From positions 7,980,533 through 8,044,532 of the forward strand of contig NC_037257.1 in the NCBI RefSeq assembly GCF_000002425.4: 64,000 nucleotides of DNA, read 5' to 3'. The position numbers and the translations under genes were made by a program. The stretch's first letter is position 1, and each line of letters starts with the position of its first letter. Below, one piece after another: positions 1 to 20,074 of this stretch. The notes beneath the pieces were generated by a model. The model was not told the origin of the DNA, ran no database searches, and saw only the letters and a program-made list of their open reading frames with translations. This stretch comes from Physcomitrium patens (Eukaryota > Streptophyta > Bryopsida > Funariales > Funariaceae).

Positions 1-1387
1 TTGTCTTACTGAGCAGGGACTTCAGGATTCAGTGCTTGATGCAGTGAATTGTGGGGTGTTGTGAGGATTGGTCGTGTTCAAAAATGTTTCTGCTTGCAAA
101 CGTCGACGCCACTGGGAACCAATTGCGCTCTGTTTTCAATTGTTGAAGAGGGGAGTAATTTCAGTAAAACGAAATACGAGGCGGGTTGATGTTCGGACGC
201 TGGTGCCACGTCTGTGAGTTAAAAAGAAAACCAACGTATTTGCACAGTTTACATTGCAAACAGAAGGATAACATGATGGGTCTTACCTCCTCGAAACAAA
301 GGAAGATTAGTATCAAACTTATGATTCACCAGTTCAAGTTGGGGTAAGTTTATCATGGATTGGATGAATCTATTTCATCACCGGGAAAATTTTAGCGACT
401 TCGCTCATGACTACTAGGTCCGGATTCCACACATATATTCACAGCTGAACCCAATCATGTGAATAATACCATGCGGAGACTGCACAGATACTCAGCAAGT
501 TGTACATCATCTAGTGGATCTAGCTACCTGATATGTGATTTCTGTTATCAATTGTCGAAGAACATCCCTCACAGTTAATGAAGGTGTGCTGGGACGAACT
601 CCCCTTCATTTGATTTCATGCTCAGAGTGGCATTCAGGTCTTCTTGGTGATGATAGACTTTAGACTGTAGCGATGTCCCCTATGACTATGTCTATCTCCT
701 ACATGAAGGCACACGGTGACATAAAACGAAGTTGGGTACAACAACATAAACTCGAAAGTTGCTACAAAATCACAATTCGCTTGTACGCTAGCAGGCAGTG
801 CAGAAAGGTGCAGTTTGTCCAAAGTGCAGAGCGGAAGACGCACCCACCATTGACCAAGCACAAGAATGAGCTGATTAGTTAAAGGATAATAACCGTAGTC
901 ACAAACCTTTGTTAGCTAGCTCAACTTCTGTACACGCATGTGCCTTGAGATTGCAAATATATATTTAAAAAATGTTCGATTTTTTCTGTGAGTAGAACTA
1001 GCTTGGATTTACAGAATGTGACAGACAAATAAGAGAAGAATGCCATCTGCTTGGGTACCCCACTGACAAACTCTCTTACTTGATCTGAGCCAAAGCTGGC
1101 AAAATACAGCACTTTACTCTTTTTATATTCTGATAAAGTGCTCATGTTGGTACTATTCAATGTCACAATACGTGTATTGATGCGCGAATTCATTGCAACG
1201 ATATCTTCGTTCTAATGTGAAATAGATAACAGTAAAAATAGCAATCCATGGTGCTTCTGTTGATGCCAACTTCAATAAGAAGACGATTAAGTTGAAATGC
1301 AGATTCATTAAGTGCGAAAATAGTGGCGAATTGCAAAAAGAACGAAAAAAGAATTCTTCTTAGTGAACGACAATATTCATAATGCAC

Positions 1388-1421
1388 ATATTGTAGGAAC
1401 GAATATTCCTTCCTACAATAT
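1388..1421. repeat. Inverted repeat, 12-bp arms
   Basis: Arms 1388-1399 and 1410-1421 are perfectly complementary, with a 10-nt loop. An 18-nt direct repeat (acaatattcataatgcaca-like, near 1369-1387 and 1414-1432) overlaps the arms, so the structure looks like a local duplication plus inversion. No function is evident. Confidence 0.75.
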
Positions 1422-2782
1422 TCATAATGCACAACTATTGCAAATCAGTGCAATGATGAGATACAACATCAGAGGTGTTGAACTCCATTTGAAGTGCGTT
1501 TCAGCACTCTCTGGAGGTTAGAGTACAAAACAATCCATCTTCAACCCAAATTCCTTCTGCAGTAAAACGCACAGTTCATGTTTTGTGTATTTTCAACTTC
1601 AATCTAGAAGCTTGTTTTGCAGATTTAGAAAGAGATGTAAGTTTCATCTCCAAGAGAGTCCACGTAAAGCAGATCCTGTCCCAAGATGATCCTTACCTGC
1701 ATAATAGACAGTTGAATCCGTCCAGTGACAGAAATCCTTGTACTCTTCACAACTATCAGAACAGTGCATTTGGTTGCCTGTTTCATGGGCAACTGGATCT
1801 GAAGTATGAAACCCGTGATTGTCAACTTGAATCTATACCAAAAAGGTAAGGATTGTGGAGTTGAACCAACACATGTGAGGAGGTCTTATGATGTCTTGAT
1901 AACAAACGAATACCAAGGGAATACAGATATAGACGCCAGGGTTGGAGAATGTAAACATGTACCTGTCGTCAATGATTCAAACATCCGGCAGTTCACTGCG
2001 TCACTTGCAGTCAAACTTCAAGGAGATTTTCAAATAGGAATTCCAGAACCAGTTCTGCTTTAACTGCTACAGAATGTTGAATGAATATGTAGCATGAATC
2101 ACATACTCAAACCCGGTAGAGCAGATCTTTCTTGAAGGCAGTGCTGTTCTTTAATCACTTAAGCATTGTTGTGAATCCGAATCATGAGCATTAATTAGCA
2201 GAAAACATCCATACTTCCCTTGCCATATAAAATGAGCATCGAAGTGATTCATGGATTGTACTACACTCAGCATTATAGCAACAGCGACCTACAGAACTGT
2301 TGCACAAACTAAGCACATCACAATGCATATACCAAGTCAATACATGTCCTGTTGAGAGCGGCTGAAGGGTGAAGATAATACAAAGCTAGCCGGATATTAT
2401 CATAAAAAAAAAAAACAAAACAAAACAAAACTCACGTGCAGTTGCATGTCGTGCAATTTTCGTCTTCACTGCAACTTAAAGATCCATCTGAATCTTAAGC
2501 CCAAAGGACGTTCCGAACCACAAAAGATCTAACCAGAGCATGTGACACAACACTCGTATGAATTACAGCATTGCGACTTGTCTTGCAATCCCTACATTTA
2601 TGTGATTTGAATGTCGAATCCTGCTTTTCATCTGCGTTAGAAAAGGTGACAATGTCAAATGTCAAAAGTCACCTTTAACAATGAAATGTTCAAAATCTCA
2701 CCTGGATTATGTGAATATACATACATTCCCTTCACAGTGTTGTCGCACTGCAGTACATAGTTCTGCAGCAACCCCAACACAT

Positions 2783-2798
2783 CCCCCCCCCCCCCCCC
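2783..2798 (+). repeat. Poly-C tract (16 C)
   Basis: An uninterrupted run of 16 cytosines in otherwise mixed sequence. Its length is likely to vary between individuals and between sequencing runs. Confidence 0.9.
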
Positions 2799-3899
2799 GT
2801 AAGAAAGAAAAGCATGCAAAAGAAAGACAAGCCTTCATAGACAGCATCCACGTCAAATTCTCTAACGATTATTAATTTCACATGAATGTAGATTATAAGA
2901 CTACACTTCAAGATCTTTGAGTACTATATGTTTCAACTTCCAATCCCAACACAGCGACACATATATAGAGAGGCAATTGATTACCTGCGGAAAGAAGGGC
3001 TCTGCATTCACACATGAAGTAATCAAAATGTGCCCCTTTTACGAAGTGATCCAGCCTTGTGCTCATGTTCCGGTCCCTGCATCAGAAATCGTTGCAACGC
3101 AACCTCGGCGGCACCTGCAATACAACAACAGCGCTCGTTGATACAAGATCATTAGTACAAAAGGTTACAACTGTACTTCTGCAACGAAAAGTTGCGGATT
3201 CAGGGCTTGGGAAGCAGCTTCGGTAACAGCAAACCCGAGCAAGAAGAAGGGAAACAAGGAAAAGTACGTATGGATACAACAAGCCCGAATGAGAAAAACC
3301 CCACCATTCAGGATCGCTCCGGTGTACTGTGAGGAATAGCAACAAACAAAAAATACCAAAAACAAAAACAAAAACAAAATGACAGTTCGATTGTGGCAGA
3401 TCCCAACAGGAATAACTTACGGCCAGGCTACCTGCAGCAATTTGAGAGCACTGCCAACGTGCTTCTTCAACAACTCAGAAACGTGAAAACCAATTTCCGC
3501 AATTTCACGAGTGGCATGCAGTATGCGGTGCATGAGAACGTGTCTGGGTTTCGAAAACGAAAACCAAACGACTACCACAATTGGGTACCCATGAAGAAGC
3601 GTGAAAGTGAGTGAGACATGGACAATCACCAGAATCCTGGCATATTCACCCCAGCAAACACCAGAATGCCTTTCCTCTCATCGCCCCCACATTGCCATTG
3701 CACGTTGCTGACAAACAATTGGCTGAAACCAAGGAAGCCAGGTCTGCAATCACGATGCCAACTAAACCTCCGCTGCTTCACACGCATATTCTTGCTGGTG
3801 CTTGCGAATGCATGCTAGTTTCAACAGCAAGACTGTAGTCGCCATGGAGCAAAGGTGAAGATGCAAATCATACAGCAAAGCTTAGAGCATCAGCAACAA

Positions 3900-4811
3900 C
3901 AACGACAGTGCAACGCACTGGAAATGTGTGAGCCATCTTGTTTCTATGTCTGTCTGCCTGTCTGACTCTATCTATGTGTGTGTGAGAGAGTTATCAGTGC
4001 TTTTTATTTCATTTTCTTATAGAATGTTGTAGATTTCTTTTCTTAATGTGTGAAAGTCTAAAGTAAGAAAAATAAGAAATTCTAAAATAAGAAAAAATTA
4101 TTATCATCATATACATTTTCACTTTTAAAACGTATTTGTTTCAATACAATTATTTTTTAAAATTGTGTTTTTCTGAAGGATAAAACATTACGTTTTAGGA
4201 AAGGCTGACCAAGAATTTCATTCACTCTGATTTATGCAATAAAATTGTTAAATTTGATATATAGAGAGCTCAATGTAGTTTTGAATTGAAAAATAAGACA
4301 TAGTATCATATTGGAAGTCTGTAATATTGGAACATACACCCAAGAATCCACATTTAGTTTGTAAAAGAATTCCTATGTTTTATTTTATTTTTATATTTTA
4401 AAGATATATTCATTTTCAAATTTAAAACTGATTGAGGTAATTATTTTTTATGTAACAACAAAAGTTATTCTGAAGATTTAAAGTTTAAATGCCACAAAAA
4501 AATAACAACATGTTGTAGTGTAAAAACACAAAAATATTACGAAATTGTGATAATTTTTGAATAATTATTGAATTATGATAAAAGAAATATTTTTTTACTT
4601 TATAACATCTTCTCCAAAAGCCAAGGCTTCTAAAAGATAGTTTTTGTTCACCAAACAAGAAATTATTGGAAAGATTTTGTACCATAACCTTTTGAAATGG
4701 GCTTTTATGTATAAAGGCTCCCATGATTCAAATAGAAACTATTATATAATATCTGAATATTCTTGCTCTTGGAATTGTCATGCCCAACCAATTAATGCAA
4801 CAGATATTTAA

Positions 4812-4848
<37 letters not shown>

Positions 4849-7650
4849 ATACATATCTTTATATTTAAATAAAGTTACTGCTAGATGGACATCCTCTTTT
4901 TTATTGTGAGGACATTTCTATTTGTAATTATAACTTGAAGCCATTGATAAGAGTAAAATAAATTGGCAAAAGAGGTATCAATTGAATCCTTAATTTTATT
5001 TAGCAAAGATCATTTTAATATGATTACAATTTTATTGTAGCCAACGTTGTATCTAAAAACAATAGAATTTTGTAAGAGCAGCTAAAGTTATTATAAATTA
5101 TATGATACTTCTATATTTTTATGTTATGATTTTGATCTTTCTACACAACTTATTGACCACTATTAACTTTACAAAATTAAAATAGACTAACTCTTTAAAA
5201 ATAATATTATTTTTTTGGGTCCCAAAGATGATATAAAATGTGCCTCTTTACTTGTAATTAAAAGAACATGTTATGTATATGGAAGATATTGTGTATTTAG
5301 ACAAAGCTACAATCTAACAACAATCTTGCAATAAAGCTTTTGGATTTTGAGTACTTATTAGAGAGCTACAATGTCCAAGGAGATATTTGTATTTTTGGAA
5401 GAATACCAAGCATGGTCTTTAATTTCTAAATTATCATGAATGTTAAATTATACTACTAACAATATATTAGTTGCAATATTAAGCTAAAAAATTTGCAAGA
5501 AATTATAAACACAATTAAAATTAAGTTTTAGTCAATGAAAATATTGATTAATTAAAACATTTCAAGATCAAAGGAGGTTCAATATTTATTCACAAGTTAT
5601 GAAGAAAATACAAATTGCCATTATAATTGTTTCTTTTAGCATTGCAACTCTATTAATTAGAAAAATTATTCTTTCTATTTTAATTTTTATACTTATTTTA
5701 AATAATAAAATAATTTTTTACTTCGAAAAGAAATCTAAATAAAAAAATATTTCTCAAAGATGCTAAGATTTTTATTTGAGTCATAATACAAATGTCTAAT
5801 AAATTAGTCTTTAAGGTTATGGATAGATTTCTATGTAATATTATTGGTAATATCAAGCCATTTGATAGAAAAAGAAAAATTCTAAAGATAATACTTCTAT
5901 TAAATGTTGTTTGTTCTTTGACGTAAAATAAGAATTCAATTTATTAATACATGTTTAAGTTTCTCTTACTTATGTCTGTTTATTGAAAAATAAATTAAAA
6001 TGCCTTATAACTAATATAAGACTACACCAAGTTAATAGTATTAAAGGAAAATGCAAATAGAGACTTTGTACAATATTAGTTATGTGTTAACAAAGGAGCA
6101 AAAGCTATTCAAGTTTATAAATGTAAAAATACAATTGATATCTTTTACAATCTTGCTATACATAGATTGATAAATTAGCTAACTAAAAATGTCGATTGCA
6201 ACATTTTTAACAATATAAACAATCAACAATATATTATAAACTATACAATTTAATATACTAGTATTATTTGACTCAATGAGTTGAATCCTAGTATCTTACA
6301 ATTTTTTTGTGGTGAAGAAAATAACTTAGTGGTATTTTTACATTAAGTTAATAATAATCTGATATTATTATAAATTTAATTATTATTTTTAAAGTGTTTC
6401 AAAACACTTCTTGCAATAAACAAGTTTTCTTGTTCTAACCTTAAAATTTTCAATCACAGTAATACATATATTCCTTCAATAAAATCAAAAACATATTTAA
6501 TCTTAAACTTTACATCAACAATTCATTAATACTAACTTGAAAAGCAGATAACTTTAAATGCCAAGTATCAATCATTGTCATGTTGATTTATTATTACTTT
6601 TCAACAAACTGTAGAGATCTATTTAATGATTTAACATAGCAATTTTTGTAAGTTTGGGATTGATTTTAAATTTTCAGTCCAAAAATAATCATTTTTTGTT
6701 TTAAATTAGAAACACCATAATGCCATAGAAAAACAGATTAAGGATTTTTTAAAAGAATCTTTTTCTTTGAACAAAACAAATTAATAAAATAGATAGTGGA
6801 AAGTTCACATATTTTTTACCAAACCAAAAACATAATGTAAAGTTGGACATTTTAACCGTCAATAATAACTTACATTTGTGTGTGTTTTTTTTCATTAAAA
6901 ATGTTTTTTTTTTTTTTTAAAGAAGAACATTTTGAAAACTTTGTCACCAAAGAGATTTGGAATGAAAAATTCAAATTAAACAAAAATGAATGCAGTTGTG
7001 TAAAATTTGTTTTCTTCATTGTTTCAAATGAGGTTAATTATGGCATCATGTTTGACTAATAATTCTATGTCATACACTGACTATATCATACAATATCAAC
7101 CATATAAATATTAGCTATCAAAGTAATCAATTTTAGGTACTGCCGATACAATTATACATGATGTGTTACAACTTCTATGATATCCATGAAGTATGGTTAC
7201 TGTAAGGATCACAAATAACAAACTTAATTATTATTTTTTGCTAGTTATTTCTAAACTCATGTATCTAATAGTTTCTTTTCACATGCTGCTTTGATGGAAA
7301 AATAAGCTCCCAAAAATACAATTTTAAGTAGTACATATTTAGATCTAATAAGATGTGAAAAGTAACCCACTTCAAATTTAATGTCCGTAAGACTTAAAAT
7401 TTTAATGTTCAATTAATCAAAAAAGGCTGAAAACCTTAAATACATTAACTAAAAGAGGCGACTTTGAACCAATTGATGGGTGACATAGTTAAATTTACAA
7501 CAGAGACAAGTCATTCATAACTGGGGAGGATGCAAAAAAGAAAAAAATTGAATATGATTTTATAAAGTTCCCTTCCACTGAAACGTGATTTGATAATATG
7601 GCGGAAGAACTCGAATCTTAAGCAAGAGATCACAACGGGGATGAAAAAGG
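3900..7650. other. AT-rich intergenic block
   Basis: Very AT-rich DNA with no supportable gene. It contains a (TA)n run at 4814-4841 and many poly-A and poly-T tracts. Its texture matches the block at 57-64 kb, where decayed retroelement coding sequence can still be read. I could not read a retroelement protein motif here, so calling it old transposon DNA is inference from composition only. Confidence 0.6.
4814..4841. repeat. (TA)n microsatellite
   Basis: A perfect TA dinucleotide run of about 28 bases inside an AT-rich block. Confidence 0.9.
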
Positions 7651-7980
7651 AAAAAACGAATGCGTCTCATCCAAATAGAAAGGAGCTGTCGTGGCGTGGA
7701 CCACCACCCTTCTAAATAATAATTTTATTTCAAACCACACTAACGAACGAACGAACAAACAAACTAACGAATTAACTTCATTCGTTGTTAAGCTCATATA
7801 TACATCCATCCATTCGTCCATCCATCCATGCACCACCCCCTGTTGCAGCGGTTCGAAGTGGAAGGAAGGAAGGAGGGGGACTGGGACGGGGACGGGCGAA
7901 CCCGATCCATCGTCCTGGTTCCCCGTCCCGCGACGTTCCGTCCCGGGGCAGGACGGGGGGCTCGAAAGTCTGGATCGGTG

Positions 7981-7984
<4 letters not shown>

Positions 7985-8015
<31 letters not shown>
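7985..8015 (+). repeat. Poly-T tract (about 31 T)
   Basis: A long uninterrupted T run. It follows a GC-rich stretch (about 7840-7980) and precedes the presumed leader of the PI 4-kinase gene. It marks the sharp change from the AT-rich block to the gene island and may act as a nucleosome-excluding element in the promoter. That role is inference. Confidence 0.85.
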
Positions 8016-8295
8016 CATTCGTATTCGGTGTTTTTCTCAATCTCTTGCAATCGTCTCCACCTCAGATCCCCCTTTCTTCGCCATTTCGGGTCTCGTAAGC
8101 AAGCAAGCAATCGCCGCGCATTCATGTGCCCGGCCTGGAGTTCCTCGCAGGTCCGGGGAGGGGGGGATGATCGTTTTCTTCCTGTGTGCTGTTGAATGTT
8201 TGGCCACACTCCGTGTTGCCCTTTTTCTCATTTTTCTAATTTTTTTCATCTATCGTGGAACACAGGCTCTCGAGCAGGACGGGCTGCGAGTGATT

Positions 8296-8371
8296 CGAGA
8301 GAGAGAGAGAAAGCGAGAGAGAGAGGAAGAGGGAGAGAGCGAAGGGGAGAGAGAGGCAGAGGGAACTCATT
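8296..8371 (+). promoter_or_regulatory. GA-rich tract in PI4Kbeta 5' region
   Basis: About 75 bases of nearly pure purine GA repeats lie upstream of the presumed 5'-UTR splice donor at 8588. GA/CT tracts near transcription starts are common in plant promoters and leaders and can bind BPC/GAGA-type factors (established for the class). Here it could be promoter or transcribed leader. The transcription start cannot be placed from sequence alone. Confidence 0.45.
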
Positions 8372-8587
8372 TGCAGGACGAGAGTGATTTGTATTTGTGT
8401 TGCGTGTTTCTATAGGTTCGGGTTGTTGACGGTTTCAGGAGGCGATTGCTGCTTGAGAGGGTGTGTGGTCGCGGCGGGGATGGAGAGAGGATCATTGTGG
8501 GAAGGTTGGTGAGGCGGGCCGGGTACGCCTTCTTGGCATGCACCTCGCATACAGAGTGGCGCGAGCGACTCCAGGAGCGTCAGTTAG

Positions 8588-9827
8588 GTGAGTGAGACTA
8601 TGTGGCCTGCGTTTTGGTGTTTTCCGCTTGTTTTTTAGTCGATCCGGGGTTTTCGATTCTGCGAGTGATAGATTGTGTCGTTTATGGCTTTCTGGCGAGC
8701 CTCATATGAGAGTGATTGGCGCAGGAAAGTGGAATCTCGCTGAGTAGAGCGGTCTGGGGTGAGATTTGAGGTAGGGGAAGGCAGGACGGAGAGTTTTCGA
8801 GGCGATTTTGTGATTGTGGCAGTAGCAGTGGATCTTCTCGGATAAGATGCAGGCGGAATTGTCCGGGGACATTTAGATTAGGTCTGATGAGGAGGATGCC
8901 AGGGTGGGAGGAGGTAGGGTTGGATTTAGGAGAAAGAATAAGATTGTATTATGGAATTTGATCGATTCGGGGAAGCGTTAGTTTGAGTAAGGCTGGCAAT
9001 TGATTGTGGAGTTCTTGTCGAGGGCAGCTGCAACTTGGCTTGTCCATCGACCTGTCCCACTGGCGTGTAATGGAGGTGACTTATACTGGGGATTTTCATG
9101 TGATTCCATTAAGAAAAAGGAATGGTTTGGGGGGGGGGGTATGAGAGTGTGTATATGGAACCCTCAGAGAATATCACCACTCGGATGTTTTTTAAAAATC
9201 AAGTAGGATCTAAAGTGCTTGCGGTTTGCAGTTTTTTGTGCGACAGAAATGGGGTCTCACTTCGTTTGGCTGAGATTTCTATCATAGCTTGGTGATGATT
9301 AGGGTATGTGTGTTCTAAACCATATTGCATTGCATCCAGCACATTAGAGGCGTAGTTAAGTATTTTTCTTTGATTCGGACACAGTGACTTAAATCGGCTA
9401 AGCTGTATCACTTGTGATATGTGTAGGAATTGCTATAGCTTACCAAGTAGTTCATATCTCGCAGTGCAGAAGTGTAGCTTGCCTCTGAAATGGTTCGTTG
9501 GTCACTATCTACTTTCTCTAATCCTAAACAAATTTTGCTCGAGGTCTTTCTTTTTTCTTTCCGGTCAAATAGAATGGATTGTAAAAGACAACGTGCATGT
9601 TAGAAACTCGTTATTCACTTATTCGTAACTTTCGGTCGTTTCACCACAAGCTGTTTCGGTCTGCAGGCTTACATTCTGACGGCCGAAACGTACATGCATT
9701 TTTATCCGCAATTCTAAGTTTTATATTTTTCTATATGGAAATTGTAGAATTTCAATGTTTGAGTGTTAGAAGGTGAACTTGCTCGTTGCATCATAAAATC
9801 TTAAACCTTCGGAACTTTTTGCTGCAG
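8588..9827 (+). other. Probable 5'-UTR intron of PI4Kbeta
   Basis: A strong donor (TTAG/GTGAGT, intron from 8588) and a strong acceptor with a pyrimidine-rich approach (TTTTTGCTGCAG, intron end 9827) bracket 1.24 kb with no coding content. The 11-G run at 9129-9139 lies inside. The coding sequence starts only at 10380, so the gene needs a leader, and these are the best consensus sites found. Other leader structures are possible, such as a further intron ending at the TTTCAG near 10226. Confidence 0.45.
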
Positions 9828-9848
9828 GCGTTTGGGTAGCAGAAGTTT

Positions 9849-9856
9849 TAGGGTTT
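9849..9856 (+). promoter_or_regulatory. Telo-box (TAGGGTTT) in PI4Kbeta leader
   Basis: This is the telo-box core (AAACCCTA on the other strand). The element is enriched near transcription starts of plant housekeeping and translation genes. It lies just downstream of the presumed leader acceptor at 9827, so it would be in the 5' UTR. Similar boxes occur upstream of the ABCF and TLDc genes. Confidence 0.45.
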
Positions 9857-10379
9857 CAACTCTGCAATTTGCGTTTTATCACCTACCCTTTTGCTATGGA
9901 TTGGAGCATTCAGGTATTCCATTTTACTTTCTAGACTCTCTCGAGTTGGCCTTCCTTGGTCCTGTTATCGCCAACTACAAGATTACATCGACATGTACGG
10001 GTGAGGCGCTTTTTGTTTCACAGAAGATGTTCACCGAAGGGGTAGTTGAGAGAATGACTGGATGGAAGCATCGGAATTCTTGGCTTCGAGCCGCGGAAAC
10101 CAGTGATATTCTGAAGGATGTTCAGAAAAGGGGCTGGTATGCCGTTTGCTCATGAGCTGACGATCATTTATTATGAATAAAGAAAAGTAATGATACGAGA
10201 TAGGGGATTTAGGTGAGCGTTTCAGGTAACCCAGAATCATACCAGTAGGATCGGTAGTATTCGGTGCATGGCAAAGGATTTAAGAGTGAGGACCTCTATC
10301 GTTACCAGTACCTTGTGTTGCACTCAAGTAACCTGGATGGGCTGCAATACATCGTAGGACATTCTAAGCAGAATACAAT

Positions 10380-17900
<7,521 letters not shown>

Positions 17901-20074
17901 TCCACAATTATCTGTATCGCTGAAGGTAACCAAACCACCTCTGGGTGGAAGGGGCTCTTAATGCATGGATAGGCTTCCATGTAACACTACATTTGCAAAA
18001 GATGGTTGGCAGCTGGTCTGTTAGATTTGGTGGCCATTTCTCGACTGGCAGCTCTCCTTCACATTGTTTCATGCTGATTTAGAAGGGATAGGGCTTTATA
18101 CTGCTTCAGCTCATAGAGGCAGAGTGTGGTTGCTGATAGAGAGCACTCACGAAGCACTTGTATTTTTATTTTTGTTGACAAACCAAAAGCATTTGGCAGC
18201 ATTAGCAGTGCTCTAGTTGTCCGAATAGATTGATAGATAATCAGTTACGAGGATTGGAGGGGTTCCCAGTGGAAGAGCAGTGAGATTAATGCTCACAAGT
18301 TCCTGGTACAGGGCTCCTCATTTAGAGCTCTCATCACAGAGGTGGATAATTTTGGTTTCCAGAAATAAAGCCGTGATGTTGTACCTTGCTCCTTGCAACT
18401 GAAGCTTGAGAACACATCGTTACGTTAACTCACGCTGTTTGCAACACGCAGCACTGTAACCCCTCGCGGCTTCTATTCTGTCCTTTGCATTTTTTTACCA
18501 AAACGAATAGAAGTGGAAAGACTTGTGGCAATGCTTGTCACTATCACTTCTTGTATAACTTAAAGTATCACGGAGTCACGGTACGTTACCCATTCAAGTT
18601 CGGAACTGCTACCGCATCACAGTCACCGTTTCGCTCCGACATCATTTTGCAGTGCTGTGCGTAGAAGTTCGATGTACTTTTGCAACGGAATTGTCATATA
18701 ATGTAGGTGTACAGAGTTCAAGTGTATGTCACCGAGTTTGTCACCAATCTTTCGAAACACTTAGCAACACTCCTGCAAGCCCTAAAACCTAACCAAGCAG
18801 GTCCGTGAGTAAGTTCACCTTCACCTTCCCCTTCACCATCCATGTCTTCCACTTGTCAGGAACACACACAGTGGACCTATTTTTACTACCAAATTCATCT
18901 TCGCGCGGATTATTCCGTCAACCTTCTAAGTTCCAGATGTTTCCTAATGGATTGGTTGCCATCTCCTTTCACACAGACTGATAATTTTACGACGCAGCAC
19001 TCTCTGTCTCGCATGTCCTCGTGGCGGTAAGAAATAGCAAGGAGTGCGACTCTGCTCACTACATACAGCACCGAATTGCCCGTGCCCTTGCCCGTGCCCA
19101 CCAGAAAGTTCTACTGTGGATGTCACGGTCCAAAAAATAGCATGTGGTAGGAATGAGAAACGCCACAACAGCGGCTTGACATGAGCGAGAGTATTGATCA
19201 ATTTTTATTATAGTACCGGAATTTTCTAGAGCCCGAGAGAAAGGACCAAGTCTTCCAGGATAGTGTGATCTGGTGCAACAAGATTGACATTTCTCGTGCA
19301 GACGAGGGAGTGACTGTAGGGATTGGAAGGCGCTGTCGTTCCCTGCGGTAGGAGGTCGATTTCCAATTGTTGCTCTGCCTCGGAACATTGCGGGCCTTAC
19401 AATTTGGCTGTCTGTGTCTCTTCTCACTTCTAGAAACTTTTCCAACTGCATGCACGCTACTATCTCGATTTGACGGGTAAGCCAAGGATTTAATGACTGA
19501 GCAATTGAGCATCTGGCCTTAAGAGGTCTGGAATGCTTGTGTCGTGGAATGGAGAGTAGGAGAAAGGGTTGGTTTAGAGACGATGATAAGAACGAGGTAA
19601 TTGTGGTGCATGTCGGTTGAGGTTTTGATTGAGACGATGAACGGGGATTGCCTCTGTGTTGGGAGTTTTGTGCGAAGCGTAGTTTTTTTGTCTTTCTCTC
19701 GACTGTGATACTTGCTTTGTTTTGTGTAGTCGGCTGTTTATTTCTCGTGGAGACTGGAGTTGGATCTGCCTTCTTGTATAGATTATGATTATTTTTGTCG
19801 GTAGTTTTCTTAGTTATCTTTAAGATTTTGAGGAGCAGGAGATTTTTGCCGAATTGCGCTCTAATGTTGGTCCTTGGGGCCAATTCTGTTGTAGAATGAT
19901 GACGTTAACCTTATGTTAGGGTTTGTGTTTCACGGGTTTGGATTGTCTGCGGTTTCTGACGGTGTGTTTTTTCTTCTCTTTTCTCTTAGATTTAATTTTC
20001 ACTTTGGTATTAATTTTTGAGTATATGTGTAAGCAGATTCCGTGGTTTCTGACTCCGCCTAGGCACAAGCAGCA
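17901..20074. other. PI4Kbeta 3' region and ABCF promoter/leader
   Basis: This 2.2-kb stretch separates two genes in the same direction. The first several hundred bases should contain the PI4Kbeta 3' UTR, and the rest should be the ABCF promoter and leader. A 274-codon open frame on the minus strand (19059-19883) has low-complexity, basic composition, matches no family I know, and is probably chance. Telomere-repeat-like CCCTAAAACCTAACC sits at 18780-18794. Confidence 0.6.
19916..19924 (+). promoter_or_regulatory. Telo-box upstream of ABCF gene
   Basis: TTAGGGTTT, about 150 bases before the ATG at 20075. Telo-boxes are characteristic of plant genes for translation and ribosome components, which fits a ribosome-associated ABCF protein. 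It may lie in the leader. Confidence 0.5.

Larger units (their letters stand above)
1..3900. other. Moderate-GC stretch without a recognised gene
   Basis: I found no reading frame longer than about 90 codons and no family I recognise. A 16-base C run lies at 2783-2798, and A-rich CA-type stretches occur near 2402-2432 and 3345-3378. A small inverted repeat lies at 1388-1421. The base composition resembles the gene-bearing parts of the window rather than the AT-rich blocks. It could therefore be UTR, intron or regulatory sequence of a gene lying to the left, or an old degraded gene. The frame at 3393-3614 (73 codons) has a protein-like composition but no ATG at its left end and no neighbouring exons that I can join to it. 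Confidence 0.5.

Noticed and set aside
7630..8415. Several long frames on both strands (up to 195 codons)
   Set aside because: They run through poly-T/poly-A and GA-repeat sequence, giving poly-Phe or poly-Lys/Arg-Glu products. These are artefacts of low complexity in a promoter/leader region.
19059..19883. 274-codon minus-strand open frame
   Set aside because: It lies in the ABCF promoter region, has low-complexity basic/Ser/Pro/Gln composition and lacks any recognisable domain or splice partners. It is most likely chance openness.
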